From Verticillium longisporum (Eukaryota; Ascomycota; Sordariomycetes; Glomerellales; Plectosphaerellaceae), in contig JAETXT010000002.1 of assembly GCA_019188255.1 (NCBI GenBank), positions 992,001 to 1,056,000 of the forward strand: 64,000 bases of DNA, read 5' to 3'. Shown here in pieces: positions 11,177 through 21,495 of this stretch. The notes beneath the pieces were generated by a model, which worked only from the letters and a program-made list of their open reading frames with translations, was not told where the DNA came from and ran no database searches. The stretch's first letter is position 1; every line of letters starts with the position of its first letter. A program made the position numbers and the translations under genes.

Positions 11177-13250
11177 ATGCGTACATTCCAATTGCTGCTC
11201 CTCTCTGCAGGCCTCAGCTCTGTTTCAACGACGTCAGCGCAATATGCGCCCACGACAGCAAACCTTACCACTGTTCGATCACCTCTCAACCATGATATCA
11301 CCATCAGCTACAAGTCCCCCGACGGCGCCTGTCGTTCCGCATTCGACCACCAGAAGCAATATACCGGCTGGGTCAACGTGCCCGGCGACTACCCTACGAA
11401 TCTCTTCTTCTGGTTTGTCGAGGCCCGCCAAAAGTCCGACGTACTCACGATATGGCTCAACGGCGGGCCTGGGTCGAGCTCTCTTTTCGGCATGTTCAAC
11501 GGGGTCGGCCCTTGCGAGATCATCGAAGCGGGGCTGGACCAGTACGATACACTCGCCAGTGAATGGGGCTGGGATCGTGCTTCCAACATGCTTTTCATAG
11601 ACCAGGTGAGCCAACCACTGAGACATCTTCAGCACGTGAAGAATGTCTGCTAACCCACCCCAGCCCAACCAGGTCGGCTTCTCCTACGACACACCCACAA
11701 ATGGCACTCTCAATATCCTCAATAATACCCGGACAACCCCGCCAGGGGGTCCCATCGACGACCTACCACCCCATCTCTTCCTGAACGGCACCTTCAGCTC
11801 TTTGAACCCCGCCAAAACCCCTAATACCACCGAAGATGCTGCCATGGCCGTCTGGCACATGCTGCAAGGCTTTCTCTCCGTGTTCCCTCAGTACAATCCT
11901 CCCAACAAAGCGGCACTGGGTGTCAATCTCTTTGCCGAAAGCTACGGCGGCAAATATGGCCCCGTCTTCTCAGACGTGTGGGAGCGGCAGAACGCCAAGA
12001 GGCTGAACAATACCATACCGCGGAACTCGACCCTCGAGATACATCTCGCCGCATTGGGCATTGTCAATGGCTGCATTGACGACGAGATCCACGCACCCTA
12101 CTATCCGAGCTTCGCAGTCAACAACACCTATGGGTTCGAGGGCATCAACTCGGTCCGCGCCAACCTTGCCAATGCCAGCTTTTACGCCAACGGCGGCTGC
12201 CGCGACCTTTTACAACAGTGCCGCACCGCCCAAAGCGTCTACGATCCGGCGAGCTCAGGCAATGTTGACAGCGTCAATGAGCACTGCTCCCAAGCGTACA
12301 CGACCTGCTACAGATCCGTCATTGAGCCCTTCAGCGAGTCTGGGCGCAGCTTCTACGATATTTCCCAGCCGGCGCGCGAGTCCTTCCCCTCCAACATCTA
12401 CATCGAATACGCCAACACGCCGGCCTTTCAAGAGGCGGTCGGTGCTGTGACCAACTTTTCCTCCTACAGCCTCGAGGTCCTTTCGGCCTTCTCGCGCACG
12501 GGCGACAACGCAAGGGGCCACCTCCTCCCGCGGCTCGCCGCGCTCCTCGACTCGGGCGTGCGCGTCGGCCTCGTCTACGGCGACCGCGACTACATCTGCA
12601 ACTGGCGCGGCGGCGAGGCGACGGCCAATGCGCTGGCCTGGCAGGCTCGCGCGCCCTACGGCCAGCTCTTCACAGAGGCGGGCTACGCGCCCATCATCGT
12701 CAACGACTCGTACATTGGCGGCGTGGTCCGCCAGTACGGCAACCTCTCCTTCAGCCGCGTCTACCAGGCCGGCCACGCCGTACCCGCCTTCCAGCCCGAG
12801 ACGGCCTTTCAGATCTTTGCGCGCATCGTCATGGGCACGTCCCTCTCCACCGGCAACGCCGTCGACCTGGCCGCGTACGCCACAAAGGGCGACGCCAAAG
12901 CCGACAAGCACAGGGACAAGCTGCCCGCAGCGCCGGCACCGACGTGCTGGCTGCGCGCCGTGCCGAGCACATGCTCCGACGACGAGGTCGAGATGCTGCG
13001 CAAGGACGAGGGCGTCATCATCAATGGCGTGCTGTACGCGAGCGAGGGCGACTGGCCGCTCGCGACGCGGACGACGACGAGCAGCGTCAAGGCGGGGGCC
13101 GCGACGTCGGCGACGCAGACGCTGACGGGCTTGTTCACGGCCACGTCGACACCCCGTAATGGGGACGTTGCGAGCCGCGATCCGAGGGGGAGTGTGATGG
13201 CCATGGTCGTTGCAGTTTCTTTTACGCTGTTCTGGGTAGGGACGATGTAA
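11177..13250 (+). CDS. Secreted serine carboxypeptidase (S10, carboxypeptidase S1 type), probably GPI-anchored
   Basis: Removes C-terminal residues from peptides outside the cell or at the cell surface. Exons 11177-11605 and 11664-13250, intron 58 bp. The ATG at 11177 is chosen because it directly opens a signal peptide (MRTFQLLLLSAGLSSVSTTS); an in-frame ATG upstream at 11096 would bury it. Oxyanion region LTIWLNGGPGSSSLFGMFNG; catalytic Ser in NLFAESYGGKYGP; Asp in VGLVYGDRDYICNWRGGEA; His in VYQAGHAVPAFQPETAF. Several Asn-X-Ser/Thr sites. After a low-complexity Thr/Ser-rich stretch the protein ends in a hydrophobic tail (MAMVVAVSFTLFWVGTM), as expected for a GPI-attachment signal. About 670 residues, longer than the soluble enzymes because of this tail. 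Confidence 0.93.
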
Positions 13251-13593
13251 TATGCATGCATACATGGATTGCGGGCAGAACTGGCGTTTGGGACGGGATT
13301 AATAGGCGCTTTGGCACATACGCACGCGATTGACTTGGTTGTTCGATACCCTAAAACTCATAGACATTTACGTATATCTCGCAAAGACAGGTAGTATGGA
13401 AAAAGCACATGATCACATAACACAGGCGATATTTGGCAAGAACATTCGATTAATATTACTTCTTATTGATACCTAGAAGAGTTGACTATCCATGGTGATA
13501 CCACATGTTGAAGCAACCGAATGGACTATCTTTGAGAACAGTCAGCAACTTTTTCGAGTCTGTGTATAGAGATTGAAAACAGGAGTTGAGGAA

Positions 13594-13694
13594 AGCCGAT
13601 TTCAGTATGGGTGCCATGTCAAAGGCAGTCTCATCAATGCAACTAAGGCTATGGAGACCGTCGTGATAAAAATTGAGTCATCATATAAGGGGCT
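13594..13694 (-). ncRNA. Box C/D snoRNA, U35/snR73-like
   Basis: Outer stem AGCC/GGCT, C box ATGATGA (13684-13678), internal TGATGA (13636-13631), D box CTGA (13605-13602). TCACGACGGTCT (13666-13655) is complementary to 25S AGACCGTCGTGA, the region methylated under guidance of yeast snR73 and human U35. Confidence 0.75.
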
Positions 13695-13854
13695 GGGAAG
13701 GAAGGAGCAAAGAAAACAGAGGTAACGAACCTGATGAGATGCCAACGCACGCAGATTGCTGCATGTCAGAGTCAAGGTTTGCCAGTCTGCCAGATCTTCT
13801 CGAGTCAGTCACGTTCTCCCAATGTGTGGAGCAGAAGACTGATGACTGAAGCGG

Positions 13855-13948
13855 TCGGGATCAGGAAAATGTAAACAGGTATCGATCAAACGCCGTGTCA
13901 CGGGCTCTGACATATGCTTGTCTTGTGTTTTTGCGTTCATCACTTGAA
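13855..13948 (-). ncRNA. Box C/D snoRNA, U27/snR74-like
   Basis: C box GTGATGA (13943-13937), D box CTGA (13864-13861). The 13 nt AGACAAGCATATG (13923-13911) is complementary to 18S CATATGCTTGTCT near the 5' end of the rRNA. This is the site of human U27 and yeast snR74, whose guide has almost the same sequence. The D' box after the guide is degenerate and the terminal stem is weak. Confidence 0.75.
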
Positions 13949-14053
13949 CGGGGCTGGGGTGCTGAGACAATGCGCTGTGTGACATACCAAGTCATGAAGA
14001 AGGGCCATGTTGGCTGGAGAATCTTTAGTAATGGTTAGCGAGGTTCTTCTCGA

Positions 14054-14167
14054 GCTTTCAGAAAGTTTTTGAGAAATCGCAGTTCAGTAAGGCATGAATG
14101 GTATTAAAATAGGTTGTCCGCATCGGTAAAACCGTGTAGGACTCGTCATCTGTGTTCATCAGGAAGC
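14054..14167 (-). ncRNA. Box C/D snoRNA, target uncertain
   Basis: Terminal stem GCTT/AAGC, C box TGATGA (14161-14156), possible D' CTGA (14087-14084) and D CTGA (14061-14058). Two 10-nt stretches, AGATGACGAG (14151-14142) and CCATTCATGC (14101-14092), are complementary to neighbouring parts of the same 25S region (CTCGTCATCT and GCATGAATGG). They are not placed exactly next to a D box, so the methylation site is unclear. Confidence 0.55.
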
Positions 14168-14334
14168 GATGGGGTTTGAAGAAAATAAAAAGTCGGCTTA
14201 CCATTAGTGAGCAGTCGCCGTGTGACGCGCATTGAAGCGCAACACATCACAAGGGAAGCAATTTGAAGAATCTGACACTGTTGCTGGTCAGTCCAGATTC
14301 GCTTTGATTCGACGAAAAATGTTGCCGTTTCGAC

Positions 14335-14441
14335 ATGAAATCAGTGGGCGAGGTTTTCTAGGCCTGCCGCAAAGAGGCGTGTCGCTCATGGTCGAGCCCA
14401 TTAGGTACTCTCGGAGCCCAGTGCCGCTTCATCATATTGGT
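14335..14441 (-). ncRNA. Probable box C/D snoRNA, target not recognised
   Basis: C box ATGATGA (14435-14429) and D box CTGA (14344-14341) lie within the host intron 14476-14272. I see no clear terminal stem and no rRNA complementarity I can vouch for. By position in the host it would correspond to snR76 of the yeast cluster, which is inference only. Confidence 0.45.
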
Positions 14442-14553
14442 GCTGGGTGGAAGGAGCAAGCGGGATCGTTATGTACCTTGTGTAGGAATCTGCTTGAGCG
14501 AGTTAGCATCTTGCATGTGTAGAAGCATGATATCAAGCCAGCCAGAATGGTAA

Positions 14554-14644
14554 GAACGATCAGAAACAGCCGTTTTTTTCTTCAAGGTAAACTCAGTCGG
14601 TAATTCCAACATACGTAGTATGAAAAATGTTCATCATATTGTTC
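14554..14644 (-). ncRNA. Box C/D snoRNA, snR77-like
   Basis: C box ATGATGA (14637-14631), D' CTGA (14596-14593), D CTGA (14563-14560), terminal stem GAAC/GTTC. The 11 nt TGGAATTACCG (14608-14598) just before D' is complementary to the universal 18S segment CGGTAATTCCA. The fifth base upstream of D' pairs with the U of CGGU, which fits yeast Um578 guided by snR77. Confidence 0.75.
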
Positions 14645-14849
14645 GAGGGGGACTGGCGAGAGCAAGAATGAATAGGGCAGATGCTAACCTTGAAAAACAG
14701 TGCTCGAGGTCGCAGGTCAAGGCACTAGCCCAGCCAGCGACCGTCGAGCGAACCACACAACAGCCATAGCGTATGCAATGCAAGTAAACACCTATGATGC
14801 GGGTTAGCGTCAGGTCTTGGCCGCGCATGCTGAGTAACAGAAGGTTAAG

Positions 14850-14944
14850 CTGCAATGTCAGACTGACGTGCAAAAACTGTAGTTTCATTCCATTTGGTCA
14901 AAGACTCTAGTTTGAATTGGGTTTGGGTAATCATCAGATAGCAG
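14850..14944 (-). ncRNA. Box C/D snoRNA, U29/snR38-like
   Basis: Lies in the first host intron. Terminal stem CTGC/GCAG; C box TGATGAT at 14936; D box CTGA at 14861-14858. Guide 1, TCAAACTAGAGTC (14915-14903), before a TTGA D' box, is complementary to the conserved 25S segment GACTCTAGTTTGA, the target of human U29 and yeast snR38. Guide 2, TTTGCACGTCAG (14874-14863), beside the D box, matches conserved 25S CTGACGTGCAAA. rRNA sequences are from memory. Confidence 0.8.
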
Positions 14945-15363
14945 ATGAATGGGAGAGATAAAAGACACGCAAACACTTCGTGAAGTGAGGCGCGAGCCGA
15001 GAGAGGCTGAGACTTACAATTGCAGGCAAGGCTGTTGTTGCGGTGGTTGTTGGTGGTGGTGGAAGGATGGGAAGAAAGTGAAGGGAATTTTCTGCGCCCA
15101 ACTTTTTGAGGTCTGCGATTCGAATTTGAGGTGGGGGCTCTCTGGAACATCTCCGGGCCATTGGTGCACGGACCACGAATGGAAGCATAGAGCTTGGGCC
15201 AGTTGCAGCGTGCTGCAGACATGAGGTCGGTGACGAGGTGGTCCCGTGACCACGCGTTTGGCTCGTCGCTGCCTGTCGTCATTATCCCAGCCCCAGGGCG
15301 CGTCGTGACCATGGCTCCCCTCTGGCGGTCTCTCATGCCACTATCTCTTTCACCAGTCTCAAG

Positions 15364-16765
15364 ATGCCCGAGATAGCTGAAGGTGCGCCATGACCATGGG
15401 TGTTTAATGAGGCTTGCACTGACACAGGACAGTCGCGCGGTGCGTGCATTTCCTCCGGCACCATCTTGTCGGCAAGACCATCGCCAAAGTTACGGCCCCT
15501 GAAGATGACAAAGTCTTCGGCAAGGTTGGCACCAGTGGGCTAGCCTTCGAAAAGGCCGTCCAGGGAAGAAAAGTTATGTCTGCCGGAAGTCAGGGCAAAT
15601 ATTTCTGGTATTCTTGTCTCGGCCATAACCGCTATCCGGCCTCTCATCTGACCTTATCAGGTTAACCTTTGACCAACCTCCGCACGCTGTGATGCACCTT
15701 GGCATGACTGGTACGTGAACACCAGCATTTCTTGTGGGGCAACACTCACAATATCCAGGCTGGGTCCACATCAAGGGTGACAAGACAGCCTACACAAATT
15801 ACTACAAGAAGATGAAACCAGAGGAAGCAGACCTCTGGCCGCCAAAGTACTGGAAATTCCGCCTCGAGACCGAAGGCACTCCCAAGGTCGAAGTCGCCTT
15901 CGCCGACTCCCGTCGCTTCGGTCGCGTGCGCCTTGTCGACTGTCCCGGGGACGACATTCGCAAATACACGCCCCTCGTGGAGAACGGCCCCGATCCCGTC
16001 GTCGACGCCGACATCTTCACAGAAGAGTACATGCGCTCCAAGATGACGTCGCGGCACGTTCCCATAAAAGCCCTGCTGCTGGACCAGACGCACATCAGCG
16101 GCATCGGGAACTGGGTGGCGGACGAGGTGCTGTACCAGGCCAAGGTGCACCCTGAGCAGTACTGCGACGACTTTAGCGACCGCGAGATCAAGGCCATCTA
16201 CGAGAAGGTGCGGTTCGTGTGTCAGACGGCCGTGGACAAGCTCGGTGATTCGGATGAGTTCCCCGAAGACTGGCTGTTCAAGTATCGATGGGGCAAGGGC
16301 GGCAAGGACGCCGTGAGCAAGCTTCCGAGCGGCGAGAAGCTGGCTTTCATCACGGTCGGCGGGCGCACGAGCTGCTACGCGCCGAGCAGGCAGAAGAAGA
16401 CGGGTCGCGTGGTGCCTTCGGCAAAGGAAGAGCCGATAGACACAAAGCCCACGGCCGGCACGACGACAGCCAAACCCAAGGGTAGGAAGAACGTCAAGGA
16501 AGTCGAGCCAAGCGACGAGGATGAAAAGCCTCCAGCGAAGAAGCAGCGCGGGGCGAGAGCGGCTTCCAAGGTCAAGGTGGAAGATGTCGACGGTAATACG
16601 GAGACACCACCTCTGAAGAAGCAGAAAAAGACAGCCAAGCCGAGCAAGGCTTCTGTAGCATTGTCAAAGCCAAAGGTGAAGCAAGAGACTACGCAGGTCG
16701 AGGCACCAACGATTGAGGATGATCTGGGACGAAGGAGATCAGGGCGTATACGGAAACAAACATGA
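15364..16765 (+). CDS. Fungal formamidopyrimidine-DNA glycosylase (Fpg/Nei family)
   Basis: Base-excision repair enzyme that removes oxidised purines and nicks the abasic site; nuclear. Exons 15364-15382, 15433-15607, 15661-15710, 15759-16765; introns of 48-53 bp. The spliced N-terminus is MPEIAEVARCVHFLRHHLVG. Pro2 (nucleophile) and Glu3 are in place only if exon 1 is the 19 nt piece ending gaag and exon 2 starts at tcgcgcgg. SQGKYFWLTF carries the conserved Lys; MHLGMTGWVHIKGDKTAY and the H2TH region LLLDQTHISGIGNWVADEVL follow. There is no zinc finger; FITVGGRTSCYAPSRQKK takes that place, as in fungal and plant Fpg. The last 120 residues are a Lys/Pro-rich basic tail, probably for DNA binding and nuclear import. 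Confidence 0.92.
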
Positions 16766-16879
16766 TTTGAACTACAATACAGGGCCATTTGTCACGATTT
16801 AGTTACACATCATGTACCAATTTACGTACCTTGTCACCTTGTTTTCGCATTGCCCTGAATCTGCTGTCAAATTATCGAG

Positions 16880-17582
16880 CTAGGGTTCCGACTCAACCTC
16901 GGGCGGATACGTGCCAAAAAGTGCCATTAAATGCTCCGTCTCCGCGGTTGTGAGCTTTGCCCTGTCCGCCGTAATCTTGCCCAACATTCGGAAATCTGCG
17001 GGGTCAGTGATTACCTTCTCGAGCTTTTTCAACGACTCACAGTCAATGTAGTACCCTATTCATGTCAGACACACAAGCCTATTCATCATCGCAAAGGAGA
17101 AATCTCACCAGGAGTGGCAGTCATGTAAAACTCAGCCCCCTCCGTCTCCGAAGGGTTCGAGAACGTGTGCACCGCCCGCGGCGGCACGACCATCAGTTCG
17201 CCGGCCTGAAGATCAGTGTCCCCCTCTGGCGTGGAGAAACGCACCGTGCCTACGTCATTAGCCATCGCTTCGAACACCGTTCTCCCTGAGATGACCTGGA
17301 AACCGCAATCGCACGTATTTGGATAGTCATATATCGATATGCAGCACGCACGCATGCACGCATTCACTCACCTTTGACGATGAAGAAGAGCTCATCGTGG
17401 AACCGATGCCAGTGCATCGGCGGCCCCTTGACCCCGGGCGGGATCTCGAGCGTCGCGCACCCGACGCGCGTGTCTGTGTGTGACCCGTCCTCGTAGATGT
17501 AGCCCGTCATGGGTCCGATCTGGACAATCTCGGCCGTGGATTTCTTGTATGCCGTTACAGAAACTGGGCCACGGAGAGGCAT
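16880..17582 (-). CDS. Small single-domain cupin protein
   Basis: Exons 17582-17372, 17249-17109, 17055-17041, 16995-16880; introns 122, 53 and 45 bp. The product has about 160 residues. The cupin core is complete only after splicing: PPMHWHRFHDELFFIVKG supplies the two metal His and the Glu of motif 1, and GELMVVPPRAVHTFSNPSET supplies the motif 2 His. The last intron is inferred because its removal turns a non-conserved insert into GYYIDYFRMLGKIT, which matches the usual cupin C-terminal helix. These proteins are often annotated as quercetin-dioxygenase-like or isomerase-like; the substrate is unknown. No signal peptide. Confidence 0.8.
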
Positions 17583-18645
17583 CTTGGTAATCGCAGGTCC
17601 TCAGACGCGGATCCCCCGAAATAGATTGTCTATGTGGGGTGGATGAAAAAATAGGGTGGCAGATGAGAGGCGCAACACGAATAACTGAGGTACAATTGAG
17701 GGGATCAATGATAGTGAAGGTTGCCGGTGTGACAGAGGCCGAAACTAGAAACGATGGTTCAGATGTGCGGGACCTGACTACCTCTGGTGCTTGGCCTTTG
17801 TAGTACGAAACTCTCTGACATCAGAGCCGGATATCCATTGGGGATTGCCGCCCGTTCACCTTGCAATCCCAGTCCCCAAAAGAAATACCCGATTCAGCTA
17901 ATTGGGGGGGCTAGGTGGCTGGCCGATATCATTTACGTGGACCTACTAAGAGAGTGATGATGGTCCGGAAGATTGCACCTCCAAACGATCGTTACTCATA
18001 CCACCAAGCACACACTATCTGTGTTCTTTTGGCTTAGGCGGGTGTGATTTAATTAGCGATAGATAAACTACCAGGCAGTGCTCGTTACTTTCTTAAGAGC
18101 ATCAGGCCAAGCATCAGGCTTCATGTGCGCACGCATGTCGGGATCATCGCAGTTCAAAACTCGTGTACGATAATTCAATATTCAACAGAAATCTCAGCCC
18201 TGTGGCTGTTGCTCCAGACAACTGTCCAGAACCATGTCAAGTTTCATCCACTATAAACAGGAAATGCTGCCTCCAATGAGGGCTATAGGTTTTTTCTTCT
18301 ACACCTAATAGTGACCAATGCAAGACCCAAAGAATACATCACTACGCCGAAATAATGCTTGTTGACCCATCGCGGGCCAGAGCTTGTAAGTCTGATAACA
18401 ATGGGAGGGAAAGTACACGTATGTAAAGTGAAAAAAACGCCTGGCTTGTGTTTTTGGGTATCGCTGATGCCTAAAAGCAGATAACTTTCTCGAAAATCAT
18501 GTCCGATGCTGGCGTATATGTTCATCAAATGTTGTTGGGGGAGGGTAAAGTTGGTTCGTTGTCGTCATGATAGAAGGTGTTGCCCTCCAAAATCGTATCG
18601 TTTTCGGAAGGTTGGGTGTATCGAATGCCAGAGATGAACGCCTGT
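17583..18645. other. Intergenic region, cupin 5' side to photoreceptor 3' side
   Basis: Upstream of the cupin and downstream of the LOV gene. Only short chance frames occur. The stretch 18283-18640 is probably 3' UTR of the photoreceptor. Confidence 0.35.
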
Positions 18646-19456
18646 TCACTCGTCGCGCGAGACTTGAAAGCCAACGCTGTATCGATAATCTTCGCTATCC
18701 CAGGTGACAGGGATCATCGTCAAGATGTTCATGAACGGCGAGCCGTCCTTGCGGAAGTTTTGGACCTCAAGTTGGACCTCGTCGTTCTTCTCCACGGCCT
18801 TGCGCATCTGCTTGACCATCCTGTCGTCGACGTACTTGCGAGGAGAAGATCGGCTGACCTTTCCGCCGGGTGCTTGCAGGAAACGGCAGTTGCGTCCCAG
18901 GATCTCGGCATTGGAGTACCCGGTAAGGAAGGTGAAGGCTTCCGATGTATAGACGATAGGGCAATCGGGCTGGGCGAGATCGCAGAGCACGAGGGCGACT
19001 GAGCAATCGATAGGGCCGAGTTCGACCTTGGGCGAGGACCGACCCATGACACGGAACTGCGAGGTTTGTCAACCAAGTGGACGACTGGAGTAGGCACCGC
19101 CAAGACGTACAAGGATGCTCATCATGTCAAACCCGCTGGGGCAGTAGAGACCGGGATACATGACGGGGTCTGCGTTTTCGGGACGCTGGCGCTGCGTGGG
19201 GGTACGTTGTTGGTCATCATTGCCGGCTGGCTCGGGGAAATGGTACTTTCCGCTTGTTAGTCGCTGACATTCATGTACGGCAAAGCTCGCAATTGCTGTC
19301 TCGAAAGAGACTCACCTGTAGAGCGCATGTTTCCCAGGGATTCATGTTGGCGAATCGTTCAGGGCGTGCTTTCTGCCTTTGGGCGGGCCGCTTCGAGATG
19401 GCGTGTGTGTGACTGCGGGGAATGACGGGATATTGAGTTTTGATCGAGGTAGCCAT
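18646..19456 (-). CDS. vvd: LOV-domain blue-light photoreceptor, VIVID/ENVOY type
   Basis: Flavin photoreceptor that adapts the White Collar response to light. Exons 19456-19316, 19245-19111, 19056-18646; introns 70 and 54 bp. The N-cap contains MNPWETCALQYHFPEP, then MYPGLYCPSGFDMMSILFRV, the VVD N-cap. The LOV core reads VELGPIDCSVALVLCDL, CPIVYTSEAFTFLTGYSNAE, GRNCRFLQAP (adduct-forming Cys, FMN contacts), FRKDGSPFMNILTMIPV and RYSVGFQ. The product is short (about 230 residues), a single LOV domain without zinc finger or kinase, which separates VVD/ENV1 from WC-1. The start is the first ATG after the long leader; a second Met just before NPWE is possible. A cluster of GATCG motifs lies about 0.6 kb upstream. 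Confidence 0.92.
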
Positions 19457-20050
19457 GTTGGAAAGCTCGTTAATTATCAAGCGCGACGTTGATGTGATAT
19501 ACGCTGCGTTGCAGGCGTAGGTTTCCGGTCGGGCCCGGCGCGGGCGACAAGGGTGCGTGCTGTGTCTGATATGCAGGTGACGAAAGGGTGCGGGTAGGTG
19601 TAAGTCGTTGGGTGCACAGAGCCGGGGTTGTCGGGAGGGGCGGCGCGGTTCGAAGGTCCCGATAGATTTCGCCTTGGCCTGCTTGCGCACTTTATCACTT
19701 CGCTGACACAGGTGACCGTGGCGGGTGTGCAGGTTGCACGGGCGTTGCTGAACAGGAGCGCGCGTCGTTCTTGGTCAGCGTGTTGATCGGGAAGCGAATC
19801 TGCCGAGCGAGCGAGATGGACTGATGAGGAGTCTCTGGAGGGGCGGGTGAAGATTTGGCGGGATGGGAGGTGGGAGCACGGGATTGATAGTTGGGTGGCT
19901 CGATGGACAGAAAACTGATGAGACAATGCGATCTGACGCTGACATGGACGTAATGACAGGCCGGGATATTAATGAGGGGCCCAGCAGACATTTGATGCTG
20001 GCTGGCCCCAGCCGGGGATAAAAGGCGATGACACGGCATTTCGTTGGCCT

Positions 20051-20095
20051 GATCGCGAGACCCGAGAGGTAGGGGTCGCGATCGGGACTTGATCG
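20051..20095 (-). promoter_or_regulatory. Candidate light-responsive element (GATCG cluster)
   Basis: Three GATCG motifs at 20051, 20080 and 20091 within 45 bp; the last two start 11 bp apart, one helical turn. White Collar complex sites in Neurospora are paired GATC/CGAT-type motifs. The place, about 0.6 kb upstream of a VIVID-type gene, makes the assignment plausible but unproven. Confidence 0.4.
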
Positions 20096-21438
20096 AAGGC
20101 GGTAGACGCCAACACAAAAAGTGGGCTGGGCCCTGAGGCTAACGAGGTCCGGCTGAGACTGAGCCGGTGGTCTGCCAGCGAACGGCTCTCGTGTACATCG
20201 GTGCGTTCGAGTGCGATCAAAGGTCATGCAAGGCCCTGGGTCTCCCTATGTCTCTACATGGTCAGCTTAAGCTGTCTGCTCCAGGCTGCTCCAGGCAGGG
20301 TTCTCATCATTGAGGAAGTAGTCATGACATGGTCGTACACCTTGGTGCAACAAGACTGTCAGGGCTGCCAGCGTCGAACAGCAACGGCGCCAAGAGGGGC
20401 CCAGAGGCGGGGCTCTTTTCTCAAAGCAAGCAAGGCGTCGGTCGGTGCGAGGGATCAGAACCGCTGGCGGTCAACCATGAACAGCAGTGAATGGTGGATC
20501 GTGAGTCGTACATGTAATTCGCGAATCGTGAGTCGAATGGTGGAGTGGCAGATGTCGCAGCTTGAATGGGGTCTCAGACCATAATTCTCCATGTTGCCAA
20601 AGTCGTGCCGGACATCGAAAGCCGCATCACGATGATGATGGAGCTTTGGCCGATGGTAGACAGACCCCTCCGATGGGCGACGAGCTGTCAGTGCGAGGAA
20701 TGGCTGCATCGATCTTGAGATGTGGTCTAGCCATCGCCATCGGAGGGGTACGTGCCTGTCGACGCTTGGCCGAATTGGGTGAGGTGCGGGGCGACATTGG
20801 GTGTGAGAAGGCCAATCGGCATCTGACCACTTGTGGCGCTGCCGTCACCCCGACCTGTCAGCCACCTTGTCTTGCTTGTCTCTCTTGTTCATCCCTGCCA
20901 CCATTTCCCATTCTGTCCAGACATCGAGATGAGGCATCTTTCCTATCGTATTCTTGCGCTTGCTGCATTCATGCTCATGCGTCAGGGGGGTCCGAAAAGG
21001 CGAGACAAGGCGCTCAGGAGGGGGAGCTCTGTCTCTGCCACTGCACAGTCGTAGGATCGGTTAGCGAACCGAGCGGCTGAGCTTCCAGCTCCCCGATCTG
21101 AAATCCTTTTGCTCGGGCGATCGCTTGCTACAATGCTGATCGACATGGTTCGCGCCTCGTCATATCGGGAGTCGCCTTGTTTGGTTTCCCTTACCAACTG
21201 CTGGACCATTGTCAAGACGACAAGTAGCGGATTGACAAGGGCCCCTGCAGGCTCGATGAGTTCTCGACTCCTCGGTCTATCAGCTCATTCTGACGACACG
21301 GCACATGGCGTGACATCTAGCAGCGGCCAAAGACAACCATTGGCTGGTGCTGATGTTCAGAGGACGGAGGGAAAGACACGAGGCTTATTGGCATGGATCA
21401 GGATGCAACTGAAGTAAGCTTGCGGTTGCGCCTTATAC

Positions 21439-21495
21439 ATCAAGATGCTGGATGTTCATCAAGATGCTGGATGTTCATCAAGATGCTGGATGTTG
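21439..21495. repeat. 19 bp tandem repeat, three copies
   Basis: Three exact copies of catcaagatgctggatgtt at 21439, 21458 and 21477 in non-coding DNA upstream of NSE2. Confidence 0.95.

Larger units (their letters stand above)
13500..15050 (-). ncRNA. Non-coding snoRNA host transcript with at least five introns
   Basis: No conserved protein is visible, but the minus strand has a regular chain of introns with canonical fungal signals. They are 15017-14792 (GTAAGT..ctaac..TAG), 14688-14490, 14476-14272, 14201-14023, 13987 to 13787 or 13759, and 13730-13530. Each 180-230 nt intron holds one box C/D snoRNA; exons between them are tiny (13-103 nt). This is the architecture of GAS5/UHG-type host genes. 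The limits given are those of the visible introns; the first exon probably begins nearer 15300, sharing a divergent promoter with the DNA glycosylase. Product function lies in the snoRNAs, which guide 2'-O-methylation of rRNA in the nucleolus. Confidence 0.7.

Noticed and set aside
12255..13265. 336-codon minus-strand open frame opposite the carboxypeptidase
   Set aside because: Arg/Ala/Gly/Val-rich antisense shadow of a GC-rich gene; no family motif, and the plus-strand S10 protein explains the region.
14845..15336. 163-codon minus-strand frame as a possible protein gene
   Set aside because: It runs through a host intron and into the U29/snR38-like snoRNA, and has no protein-family resemblance.
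19477..20227. Overlapping minus-strand frames upstream of the photoreceptor
   Set aside because: Low-complexity Arg/Pro/Ser composition in three frames at once; better explained as 5' UTR or promoter.
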